A DNA stretch of 64,000 bases from Brevibacterium sp. (GTDB lineage Bacteria; Actinomycetota; Actinomycetes; Actinomycetales; Brevibacteriaceae). Where the stretch lies: contig JAKDSA010000003.1 in the NCBI GenBank assembly GCA_030457025.1, forward strand, positions 38,363-102,362. Direction: 5' to 3'. Position numbers and translations under genes: made by a program. Of the stretch, positions 48,917-59,799 are shown in pieces (the stretch's first letter is position 1; each line of letters opens with the position of its first letter). The notes below the pieces were generated by a model, which worked only from the letters and a program-made list of their open reading frames with translations, ran no database searches and was not told where the DNA came from.

Positions 48917-51562
48917 TCAGTCCTGTTCGACGAAGTCGATCGCGGTCACCGTGATCTCTTCGCCATATTCCTCCGTGGTGAGGTGCTGAACTCGTCCAGC
49001 TGCAGTCAGGTCTGCCCGGGCACTGTCGATTGCGGCAACGACGGCAGCAGGAGCGTGGATGGTCAGACTGCGCACCTGAGTCTTCTGGGAGACCTTCGAC
49101 TCGGTCTTGGCTCTCCGGATTTCGCTGAGCACAGCGGCGACAGAGACCAGCAGCTCCGGATCGACAGCCGAGTCGGGGTGGGCCAGCTGCTCGTCCCCGG
49201 GCCATGGGGCCCGGTGCACAGACCCGGTCCGCCACCACGACCACACTTCTTCGGTCACGAAGGGCATGATCGGGGCGAACAAACGCAGCAGCACGTCGAG
49301 AGCAGACGCGAGCGTGACGTGGGCCGACAACTGGTCGTCCTCGCCTGTGGAACCGTACGAGCGGTCCTTGACGAGCTCGACATAGTCATCGGTGAACTCC
49401 CAGAAGAAGCTTTCCGCGGCACGCAGAGCGTGCGCGTAATCATAGGCGGCCATATGCGTCGACGCGGTCTTGACCACCTCGGCGAGTTTCTTCAGCAGTG
49501 CCCGGTCGAGGTCGTGGGTCACGGCCCCGATTTCGCCCACGAGGCCGGAGTGCACGCCCTGCGCAAGCGCGAACTTCGAGGCGTTGAGCAGCTTCATGGC
49601 CAAGCGGCGCCCGATCTGCATCTGGGTGACGTCATAGGCGGTGTCGGCACCGAGTTTGGCGCTGGCCGCCCAGTAGCGCACCGCGTCAGGACCGAATCCG
49701 GGCTTCGCTTCGCCGAGGATGTCCGAAGGGACGACGACGTTGCCCTTCGACTTCGACATCTTCTTCCGATCCGGGTCGAGGATCCACCCGGAGAGGCCGG
49801 CATGCTTCCACGGCGCAGCATCGTTGAGCGAGTTCGCCCGGACGACCGTTGAGAACAGCCATGTGCGGATGATGTCGTGACCCTGAGGGCGCAGATCGAA
49901 GGGGAAGACCTTCGAGAAGAAGTCTTCGTCGCGGCTCCAACCACCCAAGAGCTGCGGTGTCAGGGATGAGGTCGCCCACGTGTCGAGGACGTCCGGATCG
50001 GCGGCGAAGCCACCGGGCACATCACGTTGGTCGGCGGTGAAGCCCGTCGGCACCTCTGCGACGGGATCGACAGGCAGGGACTCGGGAATGATCGGGTCCG
50101 AGTAGTCAGGTTCGCCGCTCGAATCCAAGCGGTACCACAGGGGGATCGGAACCCCGAAGTAGCGTTGGCGCGAGACCAGCCAGTCACCGTTGAGATTCTC
50201 CACCCAGTTCTCGTAGCGCGAGCGCATGTACGCCGGGTGCCATTCGATCTCACGTCCGCGCGCGATGAGTGCATCGCGCAGCTCTGCCGAACGGCCGCCA
50301 TTGCGGATGTACCACTGGCGAGAGGCGACGACCTCGAGGGGTTTGTCACCCTTCTCATAGAACGGCACAGGGTGGGTGATGGGTTCGATGTCTCCGATGA
50401 GGTCACCGGATTCGGTGAGCATCTCGGCGATCTCCTTGCGGGCGGTGAACGTCGTCTTCCCCGCCAGCTTCTCGTAGTTGGCCACAGCGTCGGCCTTCGG
50501 TGACGCCTCGATCCACTCGGGGACCTCGAGATTGAGCCGGCCGCCGCGGTTGATGACTGCCCGCGTGGGCAGGTCGAGCTCACGCCACCAGGTGACGTCG
50601 GTGAGGTCACCGAAGGTGCACACCATGGCAATGCCGGTGCCCTTGTCCGACTTCGCGAGGCCATGGGCGCGCACGTCGACACTGACGCCGAACAGAGGTG
50701 AGACGACTTTGGTTCCGAAGTAGGAGGTGTAACGCTCGTCCTCGGGATGAGCCACGAGTGCCACAACGGCGGGGATGAGCTCCGGACGAGATGTGAGGAT
50801 CACGATCGGGTCCGCCGAGGTGTCGGCGAGGCCGTCGGCCCCCTCAGGGTAGAAGTTCACCTTGTGGTAGGCGCCGTCCTTCTCACGATCTTCGAGCTCG
50901 GCCTGCGCGACGGCAGTGCCGAAGGTGACATCCCACATCGTCGGAGCGTCCTGAGAGTAGGCATGACCGTTCGCGAGATCGGTGAGGAAGGCCTTCTGGC
51001 TGACGGAACGGGAGGTGTCATCGATGGTGCGGTAGGTATAGTTCCAATCCACGGACAGGCCGGTGGAGCGGAAGAGATCTTCGAAGACGTGCTCGTCCTC
51101 GGCCGAGAGCGTCTCACAGAGTTCGATGAAGTTCTGGCGTGAGATCTTGACGAAGTCACGTGAGTTCTTCGCGGGTTTCGCCGGCGGTTCGAAATTCGGT
51201 TCGTAGCTCTGGGTGGGATCGCAGGTGACCCCGTAGTAGTTCTGGACCCGCCGTTCCGTCGGCAGACCATTGTCATCCCAACCCAGGGGGTAGAACACAT
51301 TCTTGCCCTGCATGCGCTGATACCGCGCGATGACGTCGGTCTGAGTGTAGGAGAAGACGTGCCCGACGTGCAGAGATCCCGAGGCCGTTGGTGGGGGAGT
51401 GTCGATCGAGAAGACCTGCTCGCGATCAGTATCGACGTCGAAGGCATAGACCCCGTTATCGCTCCACGCGGCGTCCCATTTGTCTCGAAGTCCCTCAAGA
51501 GCCGGCTTGTCCGGCAGGTTCACTGACTCGTGCGTCGAGTCCGAAAAGGCAGGTGTGTTCAT
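48917..51562 (-). CDS. valS: Valyl-tRNA synthetase, short type
   Basis: About 881 residues from ATG 51562 (weak ribosome site; GTG 51580 adds six). The HIGH motif is HVGHVFSYTQTD and the KMSKS motif is RKKMSKSKGN. GWDDNGLPTERRVQNYYGV and the editing-domain stretch VVALVAHPEDERY match the archaeal-like ValS form found in some actinobacteria (PRK13208 type, recall). It lacks the C-terminal coiled-coil arm of the common bacterial form, ending soon after the anticodon-binding helices. It charges tRNA-Val and edits threonine. It stands alone on the minus strand; in M. tuberculosis valS-folC are adjacent. Confidence 0.94.
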   Translation of the reverse strand: MNTPAFSDSTHESVNLPDKPALEGLRDKWDAAWSDNGVYAFDVDTDREQVFSIDTPPPTASGSLHVGHVFSYTQTDVIARYQRMQGKNVFYPLGWDDNGLPTERRVQNYYGVTCDPTQSYEPNFEPPAKPAKNSRDFVKISRQNFIELCETLSAEDEHVFEDLFRSTGLSVDWNYTYRTIDDTSRSVSQKAFLTDLANGHAYSQDAPTMWDVTFGTAVAQAELEDREKDGAYHKVNFYPEGADGLADTSADPIVILTSRPELIPAVVALVAHPEDERYTSYFGTKVVSPLFGVSVDVRAHGLAKSDKGTGIAMVCTFGDLTDVTWWRELDLPTRAVINRGGRLNLEVPEWIEASPKADAVANYEKLAGKTTFTARKEIAEMLTESGDLIGDIEPITHPVPFYEKGDKPLEVVASRQWYIRNGGRSAELRDALIARGREIEWHPAYMRSRYENWVENLNGDWLVSRQRYFGVPIPLWYRLDSSGEPDYSDPIIPESLPVDPVAEVPTGFTADQRDVPGGFAADPDVLDTWATSSLTPQLLGGWSRDEDFFSKVFPFDLRPQGHDIIRTWLFSTVVRANSLNDAAPWKHAGLSGWILDPDRKKMSKSKGNVVVPSDILGEAKPGFGPDAVRYWAASAKLGADTAYDVTQMQIGRRLAMKLLNASKFALAQGVHSGLVGEIGAVTHDLDRALLKKLAEVVKTASTHMAAYDYAHALRAAESFFWEFTDDYVELVKDRSYGSTGEDDQLSAHVTLASALDVLLRLFAPIMPFVTEEVWSWWRTGSVHRAPWPGDEQLAHPDSAVDPELLVSVAAVLSEIRRAKTESKVSQKTQVRSLTIHAPAAVVAAIDSARADLTAAGRVQHLTTEEYGEEITVTAIDFVEQD

Positions 51563-51719
51563 AATTGCTGATTTTCTCACCCGGGAGGCCTGGGGCCAAA
51601 CCGATCACGGGTCGTGAGTGAACTTCGCTGCGGGGAGGGTGTCAGAGACACTGCACACGGTCAGACACACTGAACGGACCGTGAGCCACGGCAGCCGACG
51701 AAAATGAGAATATTGAACC

Positions 51720-52916
51720 ATGGCGCCCTTGGACAGAATCGGATCAGAGAACCTGCCGCCCACGTCGACCGCGTGGATGAACCCGGCCCGTGCGATCGCG
51801 ATCGTGGCAGTCGTCGCGATCCATTCGCTGGGAACTGTCGTCGAAGAGAACTACCCGGCTATGGGGCCCGACTGGTGGGTGGCCAATGGTTTCGATTCTG
51901 CCGCGCGTTGGTCGGTTCCGGTATTCATCATGATCGCGGGAGCACTGGCACTGGACCCGGCACGCGGCAGCCAGCCCCGCAGGTTCCTCAGCAAGCGTGT
52001 GTGGAGAATCGGCATCCCCCTCGTGTTCTGGACAGCCGTCTACGTCGTCTTCAGACGCTTCTATCTGCTCCCTGCCGACGATGGGTGGAACCCGGGACTC
52101 GCTATCTTGACCGGTTCGCCCTTCGTGCAGCTCTACTTCCTCTATGTGCTCGCAGGGCTGACGCTGCTGACACCGTTCTTCCGACTGCTCAGCGTCCACG
52201 GATCGCGGCGTCTGCAATGGGGAACAGGACTTGTCTTCCTCGGCATAGGCATGCTCGACCAATGGGCGAGCATTGTCTTCGACGTCGGCGAGGCGAATAT
52301 CGCCACACGCTTTCTGCCGATGGCCGGCTTCTACATCCTCGGCTGGGTGCTGCGGGACGTGATGCTCTCCACTCGCGGGGTTGCACTGTCATGGCTGGCG
52401 TTTGCCGGCTCGATCGCGATCACCATTGTGTGGGCCGGAATCGGCCCGGGCGAGAAGCCGTGGATCTTCCCCTATGAGTACCTCTCTCCGGGAGTGGTCG
52501 CAGCCTCACTGTCTGCCTATCTCCTGCTCCACCACCATATGAATACCGGTTTCCGGCTCCTGCACTGGTTCTACCCGTACTCCTTCGGAGTCTTCCTGCT
52601 CCACCCGCTCGTGCTCTACCCCATCCGCAACGCCATGGGTCTGCCTTCGACCGTCCCCGGCGTTCTCGTCCATGCGATCGCGATGCCGATCGTCTACACG
52701 ATCATCTGCGTCGTCGTCACCTGGTTGGCGGTCAAGATCCCCGGCGTGCGCGCCGTCTTCGGCGAGGGAGGGCCTCGCAACCCCCATTCGAAGCCGAACC
52801 CGAGACCGCCGCGAACGACGAAGCGGAGCCATACACCGGCGTCAGCCCAGACGTCCGAGCCTGCGCAGGCGCCCCGCTCGGACGAGACGCCCGAGCCGGA
52901 CACCACAGGTGCTTAG
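51720..52916 (+). CDS. Membrane acyltransferase 3 family protein
   Basis: A 398-residue protein with about ten membrane helices. The first helix region MNPARAIAIVAVVAIHSLG has the family's conserved Arg-x(n)-His pattern (the catalytic-site His in AIHS). FLSKRVWRIGIPLVFW and SFGVFLLHPLVLYP are also typical of OafA/WecH-like O-acyltransferases. The last ~65 residues are Pro/Thr/Ser/Arg-rich and cytoplasmic. It would transfer an acyl (often acetyl) group to a sugar or lipid outside; the acceptor is unknown. The start has only a weak ribosome site. Confidence 0.87.
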   Translation: MAPLDRIGSENLPPTSTAWMNPARAIAIVAVVAIHSLGTVVEENYPAMGPDWWVANGFDSAARWSVPVFIMIAGALALDPARGSQPRRFLSKRVWRIGIPLVFWTAVYVVFRRFYLLPADDGWNPGLAILTGSPFVQLYFLYVLAGLTLLTPFFRLLSVHGSRRLQWGTGLVFLGIGMLDQWASIVFDVGEANIATRFLPMAGFYILGWVLRDVMLSTRGVALSWLAFAGSIAITIVWAGIGPGEKPWIFPYEYLSPGVVAASLSAYLLLHHHMNTGFRLLHWFYPYSFGVFLLHPLVLYPIRNAMGLPSTVPGVLVHAIAMPIVYTIICVVVTWLAVKIPGVRAVFGEGGPRNPHSKPNPRPPRTTKRSHTPASAQTSEPAQAPRSDETPEPDTTGA

Positions 52917-53052
52917 GGCGCGACGGGATCTGCCCGGCTCGGCTGGAGAACCGTAGACTGAGGACTGCCCTTACCGGTCGTGTCCTCGACCAGATGCGTC
53001 ACCCCAGAGACACAGCCCCAGGAACTGCAGCGAAGTACGGAGGAGTACACAG

Positions 53053-53808
53053 ATGGAAACACTCAGAGCAGTCGTGACAGGTGCCAGTTCGGGAATCGGC
53101 GCCGCCACGGTCCGTCAGCTGCGCGAACTGGGCTGGGACGTCGTCGCCGTGGCACGGCGGGAGGAGAAGCTGCGCGCATTGTGTGAGGAGACAGGTGCTA
53201 GTTATGTCGTCGCCGACCTCACCGACGATGCTGCGGTCACTGCCCTGGCTGAGAGGGTGTTGGCTGCGGGACCGGTGCATTCCCTGGTCGCCAACGCGGG
53301 AGCCGCCTTTGGCACCGATACTGTCGCCGAGTCCTCGGTTGAGGGCTGGCGTGACATGTTCGACGTCAACGTCCTCGGGGTCCTTCGCGTCGTCAAAGCA
53401 TTTCTTCCCGCGCTGACCTCGTCGGGGCGCGGAGACATCGTCGTCATGTCCTCGACCGCCGGCCACCAGGCGTACGAAGGCGGAGGCGGATATGTCGCGA
53501 CCAAGCACGGTACCCACTCGATCGCCGCGACGCTGCGACTCGAACTCGCCGGCGAACCCGTGCGGGTCATCGAGATCGCTCCCGGCATGGTCGCCACTGA
53601 GGAATTCACCCTGAAACGAGTCGGCGGCAGCCAGGACAAGGCCGACAAGGTCTATGAGGGCGTGGAGAATCCGCTCACCGCGGACGACGTCGCCGATGCT
53701 GTCGTCTACTCTCTGACGCGACCTCACCACTTCAATGTCGATCTGATGGTGATCCGTCCGATTGCACAGGCCGCACAGCACAAGGTGGCCCGCAACAAGG
53801 GACTCTGA
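53053..53808 (+). CDS. Short-chain dehydrogenase/reductase
   Basis: A 251-residue classical SDR: VTGASSGIGAATVRQL, VANAGAAFG (NAG motif), Ser in VVMSSTAGHQAY and YVATKHGTHS (YxxxK). AVARREEKL after strand 2 suggests NADP preference. It is closest in look to the YdfG-like (3-hydroxy acid/serine dehydrogenase) group, but the substrate is unknown. GGAGG precedes the ATG. It ends just before the ileS leader. Confidence 0.88.
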   Translation: METLRAVVTGASSGIGAATVRQLRELGWDVVAVARREEKLRALCEETGASYVVADLTDDAAVTALAERVLAAGPVHSLVANAGAAFGTDTVAESSVEGWRDMFDVNVLGVLRVVKAFLPALTSSGRGDIVVMSSTAGHQAYEGGGGYVATKHGTHSIAATLRLELAGEPVRVIEIAPGMVATEEFTLKRVGGSQDKADKVYEGVENPLTADDVADAVVYSLTRPHHFNVDLMVIRPIAQAAQHKVARNKGL

Positions 53809-53862
53809 GCTCGGGAGTCAGGCGGCGTCGGACAGGCGAGTGGTCGGCACCCCACGTCAAGG

Positions 53863-54121
53863 TATACGATTGAGGGTGCAGTGATCCGGCCATCACCGGG
53901 GAGCATCCGGAAGAACAGTGCAATCATCCTTCGCCGAAGGCTTCGGCAGCGGAGAGGGCACCCAGTAGAACCGGGCGGTTGGACCCGTCATCACTCCGGC
54001 TATGAGCGATCCGCTGATCGTCTGTCTCATCCGACAGTCGTTGAGTGCGGATAAGCGAGGTGGTACCGCGGCAGACTTGTCGTCCTCGTGACAGTGACCG
54101 CAGTGACTCAAAAGGACGCTC
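53863..54121 (+). promoter_or_regulatory. Translational T-box riboswitch of ileS
   Basis: The leader holds the T-box signature GAGGTGGTACCGCGG at 54057-54071. Its TGGT complements the ACCA end expected for uncharged tRNA-Ile. Upstream, a short Stem I region contains ATC triplets that could be the Ile specifier, e.g. 53892-53894. Downstream, CGTCCT (54081-54086) is complementary to AGGACG (54113-54118), which includes the ileS ribosome site, so ribosome-site sequestration instead of termination is predicted, as known for actinobacterial ileS T-boxes. TATACGAT at 53863-53870 may be the -10 element. Confidence 0.9.
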
Positions 54122-57100
54122 ATGACGCAACCGTTGTATCCCAAGGTGTCGACCTCTGCCTTCGGCCTCAGTGCATCGCCGAACTTCCCGGCCATCGAGG
54201 ACGCCGTGCTCGACTATTGGAAACAGGACGATACGTTCCAAGCCTCGATCGATCAGCGTGATTCAGGGGAGAACGGTGCCAACGAGTTCGTCTTCTACGA
54301 TGGTCCTCCCTTTGCCAACGGACTGCCCCACTACGGCCACCTTCTGACCGGATATGTCAAGGACGTCGTGCCCCGCTTCCAGACGATGCGTGGCAAGAAG
54401 GTCGATCGCCGTTTCGGTTGGGACACCCATGGGCTTCCCGCAGAGCTCGAGGCCGAGCGCCAGCTGGGCATCACCGACAAATCCGAGATCAGCGGCATGG
54501 GCCTGGCCGCTTTCAACGACGCCTGCCGTTCCTCCGTGCTGAAATACACAAAGGAATGGGAAGAATACGTCACCCGACAGGGCCGGTGGGTCGACTTCGA
54601 GAATGACTACAAGACGCTCAACGTCGAATACATGGAAAGCGTGATCTGGGCGTTCAAGCAGCTCTGGGACAAGGGCCTCGTCTACGAGGGCTACCGTGTG
54701 CTGCCCTACTGTTGGAAGGATCAGACTCCGCTGTCGAACCATGAGCTGCGGATGGACGACGATGTCTACAAGTCACGGCAGGATCCTGCCGCGACCATCG
54801 GCTACAAGCTCAAGGACTCCGACGAGTGGGTCCTCATCTGGACGACGACGCCGTGGACCGTTCCGTCCAACCAGGCCGTGGCCGTCAATCCCGAGATCCC
54901 GCTGGTGGCAGTCGTCGCCGGTGCAGACGGTGCGCAGGAGCTGCAGGACAAGACTCTGATCCTCGCCGAGGCTCGCCTCGGCGCCTACGAGCGCGAGCTC
55001 GGGGAGAACCCCAAGGTGCTGCGCACCTTCTCCGGCAGTGAGCTCCTCGGATGTGAGTACGAGCCGCCTTTCCCGTACTTCGAAGGTCGCCAGGACGAGT
55101 TCGGCGAACGGATGCACACCATCCTCGAGGCCGACTTCGTGACCACGGACGAAGGCACCGGAATCGTCCACCAGTCGCCCGCTTTCGGTGAAGAGGACAA
55201 AGACCTCACCGACTCCTATGGCATCACTGCGACCCGTCCGGTCGACGACGCCGGGTGCTTCGACTCCACTGTCGCCGATTACGAGGGCCAGCAGGTCTTC
55301 GACGCCAACAAGGCCATCATCAAGGATCTGCGCAACGGCACCGGTCCGTTGACCGGTCGTTCGGCTCTGCTCATCCGTCACGAATCCTACGAGCACTCCT
55401 ATCCTCACTGCTGGCGCTGCCGTAACCCGCTGATCTATCGGGCCGTGTCCTCATGGTTCGTGCGTGTGACCGAGTTCAAGGATCGCATGGTCGAACTCAA
55501 CGAACAGATCAACTGGGTGCCTGACAACGTCAAGCACGGACAGTTCGGACGATGGCTGGAGAATGCCCGGGACTGGTCGATCTCGCGTAACCGCTTCTGG
55601 GGATCACCGATCCCGGTGTGGACATCCGACGATCCCACCTATCCGCGCACAGATGTCTACGGGTCCCTGGCCGACATCGAAACCGATTTCGGGCGCCTGC
55701 CGATCAACGACCACGGCGAAGTCGACCTCCACCGCCCCTGGGTCGACGATCTGGTCCGGCCCAACCCCGACGATCCGACCGGTCAGTCGACGATGCGTCG
55801 CATCCCTGAGATCTTCGACGTCTGGTTCGACTCAGGATCCATGAGCTACGCTCAGGTTCACTACCCGTTCGAGAATTCCGAATGGTTCGACAACCATTTC
55901 CCCGCCGACTTCATTGTCGAGTACGTCGGTCAGACCCGCGGCTGGTTCTACCTCCTGCACGTGCTCTCGACGGCCATCTTCGATCGACCGGCCTTCACCA
56001 ACTGCATCTCCCACGGCATCGTCCTCGGTTCGGACGGGCAGAAGATGTCGAAGTCACTGCGCAACTACCCTGACGTCAACGAGGTCTTCGATCGTGACGG
56101 CTCCGATGCGATGCGCTGGTTCCTCATGGCCTCGTCCATCCTGCGCGGTGGCAACCTCGTCGTCACGGAGCAGGGCATCCGTGACGGTGTCCGCCAAGTC
56201 GTTCTGCCGTTGTGGAACACCTGGCAGTTCTTCGCCACATATTCCAACACCGCAGACGGCGCCGAGGGCGAGAAGGCCGGCTACCAGGCCGAATACCGCT
56301 ACGACTCGAGCCAGGTGCTCGACCGGTACCTGCTGGCGAAGACCCACGACCTGATCGCAGAGTTCTCAGATGCCATGGAGGGCCTCGACATCTGGGCAGC
56401 CTGCGAACTCGTGCGCAGCTACCTCGACATGCTCACCAACTGGTACGTGCGTCGGTCCCGGCGCCGCTTCTGGGACGGCACCGAGGCAACTCACGAGTCC
56501 TTCGACGTCTTCTACACCTGCCTCGAAGCCTTCTGCCGAGTCGCAGCTCCACTGCTGCCATTCACTGTCGAGGAGATCTATCGCGGGTTGACCGGTCAGC
56601 GGTCGGTGCACCTGGCCGACTACCCGGACGCCGGGCTGTTCCCTGCTGATGACGAGCTCGTGGCCGCAATGGACCTGACCCGTGACATCTGCTCAACCGC
56701 GTCCTCCGTGCGCAAGGCCAACAAGCTGCGGGTGCGCCTGCCCCTGGCCAAGCTCACCGTTGCCGATGACACCGACCTGGGCACCGACTTCACCGACATC
56801 ATCTCCGATGAGCTCAACGTTCGAGAGGTCGAAGTTCTCGACGTGGCCGAGGCCGAGGCCGCAGGTTTCTCCCTGTCACAGAGCCTCGTGATCAATGCCC
56901 GCGCCGCCGGCCCGAGACTGGGCAAGCAGGTGCAGCAGGTGATCAGGGCCTCGAAGACCGGCGAGTGGTCGGTGGCCGACGACGGCACCGTGACCAGCGG
57001 CGGAATCGACCTGGTCGAAGGCGAGTACACATTGGAGTCCGTGGCCGAATCCGGTACGGAGGGGATGGCGCTGGCCGCACTCGACACCGGCTTCCTGGCG

Positions 57101-57388
57101 CTCGACACACGTGTCACTCCCGAACTCGAAGCCGAAGGCGTCGCCCGTGACACGGTCCGAGCCATCCAGGGGATTCGCAAACAGCTGGACCTGCACATCT
57201 CCGATCGGATCACGGTCATCATCGAGGCGGAGACGGATCTGGCTGCGGCACTGCGAGCCCATCGGGACCTCATTGCCGGCGAGACCCTGGCCACCTCGCT
57301 CGACTTCGCTGCAGTCGACGGGGACGGACAGGTCTTCACCCCAGAGGAACTGCCGGACGGAACACGACTCGCTGTGAGCCGAGCATGA
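54122..57388 (+). CDS. ileS: Isoleucyl-tRNA synthetase (type 2, actinobacterial)
   Basis: A 1088-residue class I synthetase. The HIGH motif is [12 protein letters not shown], with [15 protein letters not shown]. The CP1 editing domain carries [14 protein letters not shown] and the KMSKS motif is [10 protein letters not shown]. The C-terminal part holds [16 protein letters not shown] and [14 protein letters not shown]. The HYGH form and the length fit the eukaryote-like IleS group common in actinobacteria, known for low mupirocin sensitivity. It attaches Ile to tRNA-Ile and hydrolyses Val-tRNA-Ile. Expression is governed by the T-box just upstream. Its stop overlaps folC (ATGA). Confidence 0.97.
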   Translation: MTQPLYPKVSTSAFGLSASPNFPAIEDAVLDYWKQDDTFQASIDQRDSGENGANEFVFYDGPPFANGLPHYGHLLTGYVKDVVPRFQTMRGKKVDRRFGWDTHGLPAELEAERQLGITDKSEISGMGLAAFNDACRSSVLKYTKEWEEYVTRQGRWVDFENDYKTLNVEYMESVIWAFKQLWDKGLVYEGYRVLPYCWKDQTPLSNHELRMDDDVYKSRQDPAATIGYKLKDSDEWVLIWTTTPWTVPSNQAVAVNPEIPLVAVVAGADGAQELQDKTLILAEARLGAYERELGENPKVLRTFSGSELLGCEYEPPFPYFEGRQDEFGERMHTILEADFVTTDEGTGIVHQSPAFGEEDKDLTDSYGITATRPVDDAGCFDSTVADYEGQQVFDANKAIIKDLRNGTGPLTGRSALLIRHESYEHSYPHCWRCRNPLIYRAVSSWFVRVTEFKDRMVELNEQINWVPDNVKHGQFGRWLENARDWSISRNRFWGSPIPVWTSDDPTYPRTDVYGSLADIETDFGRLPINDHGEVDLHRPWVDDLVRPNPDDPTGQSTMRRIPEIFDVWFDSGSMSYAQVHYPFENSEWFDNHFPADFIVEYVGQTRGWFYLLHVLSTAIFDRPAFTNCISHGIVLGSDGQKMSKSLRNYPDVNEVFDRDGSDAMRWFLMASSILRGGNLVVTEQGIRDGVRQVVLPLWNTWQFFATYSNTADGAEGEKAGYQAEYRYDSSQVLDRYLLAKTHDLIAEFSDAMEGLDIWAACELVRSYLDMLTNWYVRRSRRRFWDGTEATHESFDVFYTCLEAFCRVAAPLLPFTVEEIYRGLTGQRSVHLADYPDAGLFPADDELVAAMDLTRDICSTASSVRKANKLRVRLPLAKLTVADDTDLGTDFTDIISDELNVREVEVLDVAEAEAAGFSLSQSLVINARAAGPRLGKQVQQVIRASKTGEWSVADDGTVTSGGIDLVEGEYTLESVAESGTEGMALAALDTGFLALDTRVTPELEAEGVARDTVRAIQGIRKQLDLHISDRITVIIEAETDLAAALRAHRDLIAGETLATSLDFAAVDGDGQVFTPEELPDGTRLAVSRA

Positions 57389-58773
57389 GCTCGGACGAAC
57401 GCGACGAGACTTCGGATGCCCAACTCGTCCGCGTGTACGCGGCACTTCTGGCGCGGGCCGGGGAGACCCAGATCGAGGTCCGACTGGATGCGACTCGTCG
57501 GGCGTGTGAACTCCTCGGCGACATTCATCAGGCTGCGCCGGTGATCACGGTCACCGGAACGAACGGCAAGACGTCGACAGCCCGGATGATCGACTCGATC
57601 GTGACCGCCCACGACCTGAGAGTGGGCCGTTTCACCAGTCCGCATCTGCATTCGGTGACTGAGCGGATCTCCGTCGACGGCGGCCCTGTCTCGGCTGAGA
57701 CCTTTGTGCGCATCCACGATGAGATCTCACCAGTTCTCGACCTCATCGACGCCGAACTCGTCGCCGAGGGGCGCGGAAGGCTGACCTTCTTCGAAGCGCT
57801 GACGGTCCTAGCCTTCGCCGTGTTCGCCGATGCCCCCGTCGACGTCGTCGTGGCCGAGGTGGGAATGGGCGGGGAATGGGATTCGACGAATGTCGCCGAT
57901 GCCGAAGTCTGTGTCTTCACCAAGGTCGGGTTCGACCATCAGAAGTTCCTCGGCGATACACTCGCCGAGATCGCCACCACCAAGGCTGGGATCCTCAACC
58001 GCAGTCTCGACCCTTCTCCAGCACCGACGCCGGTGGCTGTCATCGCTGGTCAGGCTGAGGAGGCCCAGGCCGCGTTGGACGCCGAGGTGGAGCGCCGCCA
58101 CATTCTCGCGTTGACCGAGGAGCGCAGCTTCCGTCTTCTCGACCGAACTCGAGCGGTCGACGGACAGCTCATCACGGTGCAGGGCATCCGGGATGTCTAC
58201 ACTGACATCTTCCTGCCGCTGCACGGCATCCACCAGGCTCACAACGCCGCCGTGGCGCTGGTCGCGGCGGAGGCATTCCTGAGCGATGAGGACAAACCGC
58301 TGGTGCTCGACACCGTGGCCGAGGGGTTGTCGCACCTGACGTCTCCGGGGCGTGCCGAGCTGGTCCGCACAGGCCCGGCGGTGGTCGTCGACGGGGCGCA
58401 TAACCCCGACGCCGCTCATGTGCTGGCCGAGACCGTCACCGAGGCGTTCGACTTCGACTACACCGTGTTCGTCCTGGCGATGTTCGCTGACAAGGATGTT
58501 CACGGCGTGCTCGAGGAGCTGCACCGCAGCGCCGATGTCTTCGTCGTCAGCGAGGCGCTGAACTCCCGCGCGATGAATGCCCACGAGCTCGCCGAGGCGA
58601 TCCGCGAATGGGTGGATGAGGACTCGGTGATCGAGACACCGGATCTCAACGCTGCCCTGATGAAGGCCATCGATCTGGCAAACAGTTCCGGGGCGACGAG
58701 CCCAGGGATCGTGGTCACCGGTTCTCTGCACACTGTTGCTGAGGCCCGTCTGCTTCTCGGAAAGGAGGGATGA
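57385..58773 (+). CDS. folC: Folylpolyglutamate synthase / dihydrofolate synthase
   Basis: A 462-residue Mur-ligase-type enzyme with P-loop [35 protein letters not shown], the carbamylated-Lys region GKAG-like [15 protein letters not shown] and [14 protein letters not shown]. It adds glutamate to dihydropteroate and/or folates. The length fits FolC (420-490). Translationally coupled to ileS by 4 bases and followed at 3 bases by the DUF4233 gene, so it probably shares the T-box-controlled transcript. Confidence 0.95.
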   Translation: MSSDERDETSDAQLVRVYAALLARAGETQIEVRLDATRRACELLGDIHQAAPVITVTGTNGKTSTARMIDSIVTAHDLRVGRFTSPHLHSVTERISVDGGPVSAETFVRIHDEISPVLDLIDAELVAEGRGRLTFFEALTVLAFAVFADAPVDVVVAEVGMGGEWDSTNVADAEVCVFTKVGFDHQKFLGDTLAEIATTKAGILNRSLDPSPAPTPVAVIAGQAEEAQAALDAEVERRHILALTEERSFRLLDRTRAVDGQLITVQGIRDVYTDIFLPLHGIHQAHNAAVALVAAEAFLSDEDKPLVLDTVAEGLSHLTSPGRAELVRTGPAVVVDGAHNPDAAHVLAETVTEAFDFDYTVFVLAMFADKDVHGVLEELHRSADVFVVSEALNSRAMNAHELAEAIREWVDEDSVIETPDLNAALMKAIDLANSSGATSPGIVVTGSLHTVAEARLLLGKEG

Positions 58774-58776
58774 CTC

Positions 58777-59142
58777 GTGAAATCGAAGTTTCCCGTCCTG
58801 TGCGGGTCGATCCTCATCTGTGAGCTCTTCATCGTCTACTTCGCGGTGCTCACCGCCTACGGCCTCGAGGTGAAGGCCGCCGAATCGCTGTCTCTGGGAC
58901 AGCTGCTCCTCGGCGCTTCCGTGATCGCGGTTCTCGCGATCGTGTCTGCCGTGCTGCTTCCGCGTCGGATCGGGCAGAAGCGCCCGGGTGTGACACTGGG
59001 ATGGGTCGTGCAGATCCTCCTGCTGGCCTCGGGATTCATCGTCACTTCGATGTTCTTCGTCGCCGCCATCTTCATCTCAATGTGGGCGGTGACGGTGTAC
59101 TGGTCGGCCAGGATCGACAGGGAAGTGGCTGAACGCGCCTGA
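58777..59142 (+). CDS. DUF4233 membrane protein
   Basis: A 121-residue protein with four hydrophobic helices (about residues 6-29, 38-60, 72-92 and 92-112). AAGGAGG lies about 8 bases before the GTG start. Its composition and place between folC and ndk identify the actinobacterial DUF4233 family, conserved at this spot. Function unknown. Confidence 0.88.
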   Translation: MKSKFPVLCGSILICELFIVYFAVLTAYGLEVKAAESLSLGQLLLGASVIAVLAIVSAVLLPRRIGQKRPGVTLGWVVQILLLASGFIVTSMFFVAAIFISMWAVTVYWSARIDREVAERA

Positions 59143-59224
59143 ACCGCCTCGGCGATGGGACTCAACGACCACACCGGCGGGTAAACTGTGACCGCCGATC
59201 ATTGCACAAACGAAAAGGACCGGA

Positions 59225-59638
59225 ATGGAACGCACTCTCATCCTCATCAAGCCCGATGGTGTCGCACGAGGACTCGTGGGACAGATCGTCGCTCGGATCG
59301 AAGCCAAGGGATATGCCATCGACGCTCTGTCACTGCGTACAGCGTCCGCGGATGAACTCTCCGCGCACTACGCAGAGCATGAGGGCAAGCCCTTCTACCA
59401 GCCCCTCGTTGACTTCATGTCCGAAGGGCCGATCGTTTCGATCATCGCCTCCGGGCAGGGAGTGATCCCCGGGTTCCGCTCGCTGGCAGGTGCCACCGAT
59501 CCGACGGCTGCGGCGCCGGGCACGATTCGCGGAGATCTCGGCCGTGACTGGGGAGAGACGGTCCAGAAGAACCTCGTTCACGGTTCAGACTCGGTCGAAT
59601 CGGCCGAACGTGAGATCGGAATCTGGTTCCCAGCCTGA
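59225..59638 (+). CDS. ndk: Nucleoside diphosphate kinase
   Basis: A 137-residue NDPK: ERTLILIKPDGVARGLVG at the N-terminus, RSLAGATDPTAAAPGTIRGD and NLVHGSDSVESAEREI, in which the histidine is the phosphorylated residue. It balances nucleoside triphosphates using ATP. AAAAGGA precedes the ATG. It ends the ileS-folC-DUF4233-ndk run; a strong hairpin follows. Confidence 0.97.
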   Translation: MERTLILIKPDGVARGLVGQIVARIEAKGYAIDALSLRTASADELSAHYAEHEGKPFYQPLVDFMSEGPIVSIIASGQGVIPGFRSLAGATDPTAAAPGTIRGDLGRDWGETVQKNLVHGSDSVESAEREIGIWFPA

Positions 59639-59661
59639 CGGCCTGACGCTCCTTCGCGCAT

Positions 59662-59722
59662 AAGCGCGGGTGTCCTGACGCAGTTCTTCGCGAGTAGACT
59701 CTGCGGCAGGACACCCGCGCTT
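59662..59722 (+). terminator. Terminator after ndk
   Basis: A 16-bp perfect stem (59662-59677 with 59707-59722) around a 29-base loop stands 23 bases beyond the ndk stop and faces the convergent VKOR gene. Confidence 0.8.
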
Positions 59723-59799
59723 CGTCATGCTCGTGGTGAACGAGTGTTTGCACAGTGACTGCGGCCACGTTCGGCGGGGGCCGGCAGAGCCGCTGCCGC

